Source: Acidobacteriota bacterium (GTDB taxonomy: Bacteria; Acidobacteriota; Blastocatellia; Pyrinomonadales; Pyrinomonadaceae). From it: DNA of 5,564 nucleotides. The stretch is from the NCBI GenBank assembly GCA_019247865.1, contig JAFBAJ010000344.1:1-5564 (forward strand), given 5' to 3'. Numbering within the stretch: the stretch's first letter is position 1; the number at the start of each line of letters is the position of its first letter. The notes below the pieces were generated by a model. It saw nothing but the letters and a program-made list of their open reading frames with translations. It was not told where the DNA came from and did no database searches. A program made the translations under genes and the position numbers. This document shows positions 1 through 4,719 of the stretch, piece by piece.

Positions 1-1489
1 TGTAGCGCGGCGGCGGCTCCGTGAAATGCTGTTCGGGATTAATGTGGTTGAGCTGTAAAGCCTCGCCCTTCTCGACCAGCGGCAGCTTGCGCTCGGCCTC
101 TTCGTCCTCTTCGGACTTTTCGTCGCGCCCCTCCTGATAGACCTTGAGGAAGCCGTCGAACTTCTGCACCGAGCCGGTCGCGCGAAAGATAAAGCGTCCC
201 GCGGTGATGTCGATTGTCGTCTGGTCGAAGATCGCCGCCATCATCTGCGACGCGACGAAGCGCTGCCAGATGAGACGATAAAGTTTTAACTCCTCTTTAT
301 TGAGAAAGCGCGCGACGGCGTCGGGCGTGCGCGCGTCATCGGTCGGGCGAATCGCTTCGTGCGCGTCCTGCGCGTCCTTCTTCGAGCGATAGTGGACGGC
401 CTTCTCCGGCAGGTAGTTCGCGCCGTACTGCGTGCCGATAAAATCTCTGACCTCGTTCAGCGCGGTCTCGGAGACGCGCGTCGAATCGGTTCTCATGTAA
501 GTGATGAGACCGACCGAGCCCTCCGACCCAAGCTCCACGCCCTCGTAGAGCTTCTGTGCGAGCATCATCGTCTTCTTGACGGCGAAGCCGAGCTTGCGCG
601 AGGCCTCCTGTTGCAGTTTCGAGGTGACGAACGGCGGCACAGGGTTGCGCTTGCGCTCCTTCGTCGTGACTTCGCTGACCGTATAGCTCTGCTCTTTCGC
701 TTCCGCGACGATCTCGCCCGCCTGCGCTTCATTCGCAATCAGGATCTCCGTCTTCTTCACGTCCTGATCGAACCCGGAGGTCTTGACCGTCTGCTCGCCG
801 ACCTTCCACAGACGCGCGTCGAAGGCGGGCGGCAATTTGGCCGCGAGGTTCGCCGTCACAGTCCAGTATTCGGTCTTGACGAAATTCTCGATCTCGCGCT
901 CGCGCTCGACGACCATTCTTAAAGCGACCGACTGCACGCGGCCCGCGCTGAGGCGGCCTCCGACCGTGCGGCAGAGCAGCGGAGAGACTTTGTAACCCAC
1001 CAAGCGGTCGAGCACGCGTCGCGCCTGCTGCGCGTCCACGAGGTTAACGTCGATCTGCTTGGGCTCTTTGAAAGCGTCCTGCACGGCGCGCTTGGTGATC
1101 TCGTTGAACATCACGCGGAAGGTCGCCTTCTTGGGGCGCTTGGGCACGATCTCTTCGGCCAGATGCTGGCAGATGGCCTCGCCCTCGCGGTCCGGGTCGG
1201 CGGCGAGGAAGATGGCTTCGGCCTCTTTGGCGGCCTTCTTCAGCTCGGAGACGATCTTCTTGTTATTACGCTTCCGTGTATCTGGAATGACCTCGTAGGT
1301 CGGCTCGAAATCATGCTCGACATCCACGCCGAGCCCTTTGGACGGGAGGTCTTTGATGTGGCCGATGGAGGCCATCACGCGATAGTCGCTGCCCAGATAT
1401 TTATTGATCGTTTTCGCCTTCGCGGGCGATTCGACGATGACCAGGTTCTTTGCCATTTTGACTTCCATGACGAGCTTCCGACTCGCCAC
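1..1489 (-). CDS. topA: DNA topoisomerase I (type IA), N-terminal ~496 codons, cut by left window edge
   Basis: TopA relaxes negative supercoils by cutting one strand through a 5'-phosphotyrosine link. Numbering from the usual family start MAKNLVIVESPAKAKTINKY (ATG at 1454-1456), the Toprim domain carries Glu9 of the IVESPAKA motif and the acidic triad in DPDREGEA (D88, D90, E92). The catalytic Tyr320 and Arg322 lie in GLITYMRTDST. The QQARRVLDRLVGYKVSPLL and GRLSAGRVQSVALR segments are also typical. All catalytic parts are present. The C-terminal part, with any zinc-ribbon repeats, is outside the window (E. coli TopA is 865 aa). I place the start at GTG 1487-1489 because AAGGAG lies 5 nt upstream, giving an 11-residue N-terminal extension. 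ATG at 1466-1468 and ATG at 1454-1456 are alternatives. The gene follows dprA by 61 nt on the same strand, a pairing common in bacteria. Confidence 0.96.
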   Translation of the reverse strand, partial: MASRKLVMEVKMAKNLVIVESPAKAKTINKYLGSDYRVMASIGHIKDLPSKGLGVDVEHDFEPTYEVIPDTRKRNNKKIVSELKKAAKEAEAIFLAADPDREGEAICQHLAEEIVPKRPKKATFRVMFNEITKRAVQDAFKEPKQIDVNLVDAQQARRVLDRLVGYKVSPLLCRTVGGRLSAGRVQSVALRMVVEREREIENFVKTEYWTVTANLAAKLPPAFDARLWKVGEQTVKTSGFDQDVKKTEILIANEAQAGEIVAEAKEQSYTVSEVTTKERKRNPVPPFVTSKLQQEASRKLGFAVKKTMMLAQKLYEGVELGSEGSVGLITYMRTDSTRVSETALNEVRDFIGTQYGANYLPEKAVHYRSKKDAQDAHEAIRPTDDARTPDAVARFLNKEELKLYRLIWQRFVASQMMAAIFDQTTIDITAGRFIFRATGSVQKFDGFLKVYQEGRDEKSEEDEEAERKLPLVEKGEALQLNHINPEQHFTEPPPRY

Positions 1490-1494
1490 TTTTA

Positions 1495-1500
1495 CTCCTT
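1495..1500 (-). promoter_or_regulatory. Shine-Dalgarno sequence of topA
   Basis: On the minus strand AAGGAG is followed by a 5-nt spacer and then GTG. This is the best ribosome-binding site in the window. It supports a GTG start at 1489 rather than the ATG codons 21 and 33 nt further in, which are too far from it. The ATG at 1454-1456 has its own weaker GGAAG, 5 nt upstream. Confidence 0.7.
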
Positions 1501-1515
1501 AATTGAACCCACTTT

Positions 1516-1550
1516 GATGCAAACGCAGGCTCTGAAGCCTGCTCTGCATC
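1516..1550 (-). other. Hairpin filling the dprA-topA gap
   Basis: An outer stem GATGCA/TGCATC (1516-1521 with 1545-1550) and an inner stem GCAGGC/GCCTGC (1525-1530 with 1537-1542) stack across a small 3/2-nt internal loop. They close on a 6-nt loop at 1531-1536. The structure begins immediately after the dprA stop codon and ends 15 nt before the topA Shine-Dalgarno site. No T-run follows on the minus strand, so it does not look like an intrinsic terminator. It may be an RNA processing or stability element, a translation-coupling element, or a short dispersed palindromic repeat. Confidence 0.65.
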
Positions 1551-2681
1551 TCACATTTTTCTCACAAAGCATTTGCCCGGCAGTTGCCGTATCAGCTCTC
1601 TCATTTCGAGCGCGAGCAACGCGCCCGTCAATTCCTGCACGGAGAGCCCGGTTGATTCAGCCAGCGCATCTATGTGCGCAGGCTCGTCCGTCGAGAGCAG
1701 CTTCCAGACGGCATGCTCGGTCGCCGTCAGGTCTGACGGCACGAGCTCCAGCTGCTCGACCAGATTCTTCTCCGCCTGCTTCAAGGGCGGAGGCGGCAGC
1801 AGCGCGGCGGCAAGCTCCGGCGGCATCTCCGCGGCCACGTCCTGCCACGCCTGCACGAGCTTCGCGCCCGCGCCCTTGATCAGATAGTTCGTCCCGAAAG
1901 AGTTACGCGAAGTAATGTTGCCGGGCACTGCGAAGACTTCGCGGTTCTGCTCCATCGCGAGGCGCGCGGTGATCAAAGAGCCGGAATTCTCGGCGGCCTC
2001 GACGAGCACCACGCCCAGGCTCAGGCCGCTGATTACGCGATTGCGATACGGAAAGTTCTGCGGCGCGGGCGGCGTCCCCAGCGGGAACTCCGAGACGAGC
2101 GCGCCGCCGCTCTCCAAAATCTCCTGCGCCAGCTTGCGATGGTCGCGCGGGTAAACCAGATCGAGCCCGGTCCCCATCACGGCCACCGTCTTGCCTCCCG
2201 CTTCGAGCGCGCCGCGATGCGCCGCAGCATCTATCCCACGCGCGAGCCCCGAAATGATCGTCACGCCGCGCTGCGCCAGATCGCGCGCCAGCATCGCGGC
2301 CGTGTTCTGCCCGTAGGTCGAACAGCGGCGCGAACCGACCATCGCCACGCACGGCTGCTCCAGGCATTCGAGCCAGCGCCCCTTGACATAGAGCGTGATC
2401 GGCGGGTCGTTGATCTCCCTCAGCAGGGACGGATAGACGCCGTCGTCAAGCAAAAGGATGTCCGCGCCCATTTCGCGTACGCGTTCGATCTCGGCCGCGG
2501 CCTGCGCTTCCGTGCCGCGCGCGATGATGCTCTCGACCGCTTCCGGACGCAGCCGCAGGCTCTCCAGCTCACTCCGCCGCGCGCCAAAGACCCCTGCGGG
2601 CGAACCGAAACGCTCCAACAGCTTCGCGGCGGCACGCGGCCCCACGCCCGGCGTCATATTGAGCGCAATCCAATCCTTCAT
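1551..2681 (-). CDS. dprA: DNA-processing protein DprA (Smf)
   Basis: DprA is a cytoplasmic protein that binds incoming single-stranded DNA during natural transformation and loads RecA onto it. The 376-aa product shows an N-terminal helix-hairpin-helix-like segment (about 5-55, with TPGVGPRAAAKLLERFG) and then the Rossmann-like DprA core (about 75-290). Core motifs are VGSRRCSTYG (115-124), SGLARGIDAAAH (144-155), GTGLDLVYPRDH (170-181), FPYRNRVISGL (210-220), ENSGSLITA (231-239), VPGN (252-255) and GTNYLIKGAGA (263-273). After a Pro-rich linker, residues about 315-376 form a winged-helix-like tail ending LPGKCFVRKM. Length and ends are normal for the family. The ATG at 2679-2681 gives the expected N-terminus, although no strong Shine-Dalgarno is visible (only GAAG close by). 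It lies 32 nt after the tRNA-Sec gene and 61 nt before topA, all on one strand, so co-transcription is plausible. DprA is widespread and does not prove that this organism is competent. Confidence 0.96.
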   Translation of the reverse strand: MKDWIALNMTPGVGPRAAAKLLERFGSPAGVFGARRSELESLRLRPEAVESIIARGTEAQAAAEIERVREMGADILLLDDGVYPSLLREINDPPITLYVKGRWLECLEQPCVAMVGSRRCSTYGQNTAAMLARDLAQRGVTIISGLARGIDAAAHRGALEAGGKTVAVMGTGLDLVYPRDHRKLAQEILESGGALVSEFPLGTPPAPQNFPYRNRVISGLSLGVVLVEAAENSGSLITARLAMEQNREVFAVPGNITSRNSFGTNYLIKGAGAKLVQAWQDVAAEMPPELAAALLPPPPLKQAEKNLVEQLELVPSDLTATEHAVWKLLSTDEPAHIDALAESTGLSVQELTGALLALEMRELIRQLPGKCFVRKM

Positions 2682-2684
2682 GAC

Positions 2685-2711
2685 TTCAAATCTGAGATTT
2701 GAAATTTCAAA
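2685..2711. repeat. Overlapping AT-rich palindromes between tRNA-Sec and dprA
   Basis: A 19-bp palindrome (2685-2703) has 9-nt arms TTCAAATCT/AGATTTGAA around a central G. It overlaps a perfect 14-bp palindrome TTTGAAATTTCAAA (2698-2711). Together they fill nearly all of the 32-nt gap between the tRNA 3' end and the dprA start, in sharp contrast to the GC-rich surroundings. They could form a hairpin in a tRNA-dprA transcript, bind a protein, or be a short dispersed repeat. The sequence alone does not decide. Confidence 0.6.
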
Positions 2712-2713
2712 AT

Positions 2714-2812
2714 TGGCGGAGGCGTGTGGGAATCGAACCCACCTGAGCCTGCTCTCACAGTCTCACAGACGGTTTTGAAGACCGCGCCATTCACCAGAAC
2801 AGATGCGCCTCC
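2714..2812 (-). tRNA. selC: Selenocysteine tRNA, anticodon UCA
   Basis: tRNA-Sec delivers selenocysteine to in-frame UGA codons. It is charged with serine, converted by SelA and carried by SelB. Read on the minus strand, the 99-nt gene has an acceptor GGAGGCG/CGCCTCC, an 8th position that is C opposite A, a discriminator G and an encoded CCA. The D arm is CTGTTC/GAATGG, 6 bp including two G-U pairs, with a 4-nt loop TGGT. This long D stem with a tiny loop is a hallmark of tRNA-Sec. The anticodon arm is GCGGT, loop CTTCAAA, ACCGT, with anticodon TCA at 2776-2778. The T arm is GTGGG, TTCGATT, CCCAC. The 26-nt variable arm can fold as TGAG/CTCA plus CTGT/GCAG, separated by an A-G mismatch and closed by GAGA. 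An opal suppressor tRNA is the only alternative and does not explain the D arm. Its presence implies that UGA is recoded somewhere in this genome. No selA or selB is in view. Confidence 0.95.
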
Positions 2813-2840
2813 ACGAATGCAAGGGGTCAAAGCGAACAGG

Positions 2841-2870
2841 ACACTACGCGCGGCAAGGTGGCGCTGTCAA
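2841..2870 (-). promoter_or_regulatory. Putative sigma70 promoter of tRNA-Sec (and possibly dprA-topA)
   Basis: On the minus strand a perfect -35 TTGACA (2865-2870) is followed by an 18-nt spacer and a weak -10 TAGTGT (2841-2846). Transcription would start near 2834, about 20 nt before the tRNA 5' end, leaving a short leader for RNase P. No better promoter is seen in the 32 nt before dprA, so this one may also serve dprA and topA. Confidence 0.6.
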
Positions 2871-2892
2871 GCCCCCTCTTCAAGAAGAAGTC

Positions 2893-2978
2893 TCACGCCA
2901 GGGCGCAAAGACGCAAAGAAAAGCATTCGAGATTCAGGCAGCACTCATCCTCCTTTGCGTCTTTGCGCCTTGGCGTGA
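2893..2978. repeat. 26-bp inverted repeat with 34-nt spacer (REP-like element)
   Basis: The left arm (2893-2918) and right arm (2953-2978) are reverse complements over 26 nt with a single mismatch (G at 2901 against the base expected from the right arm). Each arm contains the core GCGCAAAGACGCAAAG or its complement. The element sits between two divergent promoters, so it is not serving as a terminator for any gene visible here. The core resembles a motif I recall as dispersed in many bacterial intergenic regions, but copy number cannot be judged from one window. No coding sequence is convincing in this gap. Confidence 0.75.
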
Positions 2979-3005
2979 AAACCGTTTTTCCTCTCCTTTG
3001 CCGCC

Positions 3006-3034
3006 TTGACCGCGCCCGCAGAAGAGGTTATTAT
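3006..3034 (+). promoter_or_regulatory. Sigma70-type promoter of boxC-boxB
   Basis: TTGACC (3006-3011) and TATTAT (3029-3034) are separated by exactly 17 nt, close to the sigma70 consensus. Transcription would begin near 3041, giving a leader of about 45 nt before boxC. The predicted start falls inside the palindrome at 3039-3056. Confidence 0.75.
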
Positions 3035-3038
3035 TTTA

Positions 3039-3058
3039 TTCGAACGGACGTTCGAACG
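3039..3058. promoter_or_regulatory. Palindromic operator overlapping the box transcription start
   Basis: TTCGAACG and CGTTCGAA form perfect 8-nt arms around a 2-nt GA centre (3039-3056). A second perfect palindrome, CGTTCGAACG (3049-3058), overlaps the right arm. The first palindrome starts 4 nt after the -10 element and covers the predicted +1, a repressor position. Size and symmetry suit TetR-family regulators, several of which control acyl-CoA catabolism by sensing CoA thioesters. The regulator itself is not in the window, so the family assignment is inference. Confidence 0.65.
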
Positions 3059-3085
3059 AGCTTAACTTAAAGAGATGGAATCCAG

Positions 3086-4714
3086 ATGATTAACTTTGAG
3101 ACGCGGCCGGAAGAGTACAAGCACTGGCGGCTGGAAATAGAGGGCGCGGTGGCGCGGCTCTCGATGGACGTGCAGGAAGACGAGACGTTGAATGAGGGCT
3201 ACAAGCTGAAGCTCAATTCGTACGATCTCGGCGTGGACATAGAGCTGGCGGACGCCGTGCAGCGGCTGCGCTTCGAGCACCCGGAGGTGCGCGTGGTGCT
3301 CGTCACGAGCCTCAAGCCGCGTATCTTCTGCGCGGGCGCGAACATCTATATGCTCGGCACTTCGACGCACGCCTTCAAGGTCAACTTCTGCAAGTTCACC
3401 AACGAGACGCGCTGTGCGATCGAGGATGCTTCCGCCCATTCGGGTCAACGCTATGTCGCCGCGCTGAACGGCACGGCCTCCGGCGGCGGCTACGAGCTCG
3501 CCATCGCGTGCGAAGAGATCTTTCTGGTGGACGACGGCAACTCGGCCGTCTCGCTGCCGGAGGTTCCGCTCCTCGGAGTCCTGCCGGGCACAGGAGGGCT
3601 GACGCGCCTCGTGGACAAGCGGAAAATTCGGCGCGACCGCGCGGATGTCTTCTCGACTCTGGCCGAGGGCCTCAAAGGCAAGCGCGCGAAGGAGTGGGGA
3701 CTGATCGACGGCTATTTTCCGACGAGCAAGTTTCAGGAGTCCGTCAACGAGCACGTGCAGCAGCTCGTCAAAGAGAGCGGCGTGCAGGATCAAAAGGGCA
3801 TCCGGCTCAATCCGCTGGAGGTCGAAGTCAACGCCGACGGGCGCGAGTACAGGTACGTCAGCCTGAAGCTCAACCGAGAGAAGCGCTACGCTGATTTAAC
3901 TGTTCGTGCGCCAGAAGGCGAGACGCCCGCGACCATCGAAGAGATCGAGCAGCTCGGCGATGCCTACTGGCCTTTGCGCGCGTATCGCGAGCTGGACGAT
4001 GCGCTGCTGCACCTGCGCATGAACGAGCTGGAAACGGGCCTCGTCTGCCTGCGCACGGAAGGCGACGGCGCAAACGTGCTCAAGGTTGACGAGACTTTAA
4101 TCAAACACAAAGAGCACTGGCTGGTACGCGAGATCACGCTGTACATGGCGCGCGTCCTGCGCCGCCTGGATTTGACCGCGAAGAGCTTTTTCGCGCTCAT
4201 CGAGCCGGGCAGTTGCTTTGCCGGAAACCTGCTCGAACTGGCTCTCTCGGCCGACCGCACGTACATGCTCAATTCGCCGGACGAAGAGGTTTCGGTTGCG
4301 ACGAGCGAGATGAATCGCGGCGCGCTGCCGATGTCGAACGGTTTGACGCGTTTGCAATCGCGTTTTCTGGCGACGCCGGAAAAGGTCGCGGAGGTCTTCG
4401 CGCACGAGGGCTCATTCGATACGGAGGAGGCGGAAGAGGCCGGGCTTGTGACCTTCGCGCCGGATGATCTGGATTGGGAAGACGAAGTGCGCGTCGCCAT
4501 CGAAGAGCGCACGTCGCTCTCGCCGGACGCGCTGACGGGCATGGAAGCTTCTTTGAGGTTCGCCGGACCCGAAACGCTCGACACCAAAATTTACGGTCGC
4601 CTGACGGCCTGGCAGAACTGGATCTTCCAGCGCCCCAACGCCGTCGGCCCGCAGGGCGCGCTGACCAACTACGGCAAACCGACGCAGGCGCAGTTCGATT
4701 ACAAGAGGACTTAA
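3086..4714 (+). CDS. boxC: 2,3-epoxybenzoyl-CoA dihydrolase (benzoyl-CoA-dihydrodiol lyase), BoxC
   Basis: BoxC hydrolytically opens the ring of 2,3-epoxybenzoyl-CoA, giving 3,4-dehydroadipyl-CoA semialdehyde and formate in aerobic benzoate degradation. The 542-aa protein is a long enoyl-CoA hydratase (crotonase) superfamily member, about twice the usual crotonase length, as expected for BoxC. The N-terminal half has the oxyanion-hole motifs FCAGANIYML (81-90) and GTASGGGYELAIACEE (129-144), then SLPEVPLLGVLPGTGGLTRL (156-175), which matches the crotonase segment carrying an acidic catalytic residue (E159 here). The C-terminal half has a degenerate second crotonase-like region (FFALIEPGSCFAGNLLELALSADR, 368-391) and the typical ending QRPNAVGPQGALTNYGK. 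The ATG at 3086 gives the expected N-terminus, with only a weak ribosome site (AGAG at 3071-3074 or GGA at 3077-3079). It is first in the operon, behind the promoter at 3006, and boxB follows after 5 nt. Confidence 0.95.
   Translation: MINFETRPEEYKHWRLEIEGAVARLSMDVQEDETLNEGYKLKLNSYDLGVDIELADAVQRLRFEHPEVRVVLVTSLKPRIFCAGANIYMLGTSTHAFKVNFCKFTNETRCAIEDASAHSGQRYVAALNGTASGGGYELAIACEEIFLVDDGNSAVSLPEVPLLGVLPGTGGLTRLVDKRKIRRDRADVFSTLAEGLKGKRAKEWGLIDGYFPTSKFQESVNEHVQQLVKESGVQDQKGIRLNPLEVEVNADGREYRYVSLKLNREKRYADLTVRAPEGETPATIEEIEQLGDAYWPLRAYRELDDALLHLRMNELETGLVCLRTEGDGANVLKVDETLIKHKEHWLVREITLYMARVLRRLDLTAKSFFALIEPGSCFAGNLLELALSADRTYMLNSPDEEVSVATSEMNRGALPMSNGLTRLQSRFLATPEKVAEVFAHEGSFDTEEAEEAGLVTFAPDDLDWEDEVRVAIEERTSLSPDALTGMEASLRFAGPETLDTKIYGRLTAWQNWIFQRPNAVGPQGALTNYGKPTQAQFDYKRT
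4703..4709 (+). promoter_or_regulatory. Shine-Dalgarno sequence of boxB
   Basis: AAGAGGA lies inside the last codons of boxC, 10 nt before the ATG at 4720 and 16 nt before the ATG at 4726. The spacing favours 4720. A ribosome ending boxC would be placed next to the boxB start, so translational coupling is likely. Confidence 0.55.
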
Positions 4715-4719
4715 CAGAG

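Noticed and set aside
359..922. Plus-strand open frame of 187 codons, and others at 1163-1879 and 2139-2702
   Set aside because: They lie antisense to topA and dprA, which carry clear family motifs. The products are Arg/Leu/Ala-rich low-complexity translations typical of shadow frames in GC-rich DNA.
1395..1553. Read-through of the dprA UGA as selenocysteine, with the adjoining hairpin acting as a SECIS element
   Set aside because: It is tempting because a tRNA-Sec gene is nearby and a stem-loop directly follows the UGA. However, DprA already ends at the normal family position after its winged-helix tail. The read-through peptide, about 50 residues, does not look conserved and runs out of frame over the topA start.
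2724..2978. Small plus-strand proteins of the 'MWESNPPEPALT' type
   Set aside because: This is the complement of the tRNA-Sec gene continuing into the inverted repeat, a known kind of spurious prediction.
2893..2978. Inverted repeat as an intrinsic terminator or a two-repeat CRISPR remnant
   Set aside because: It lies between two divergent promoters, so no visible gene ends there. The copies are inverted rather than direct, and there is only one 34-nt spacer.
3062..3793. Minus-strand open frame of 243 codons across boxC, and one at 4732-5451 across boxB
   Set aside because: They are antisense to boxC and boxB, whose motifs are intact. No recognisable domain or credible start is seen in the antisense products.
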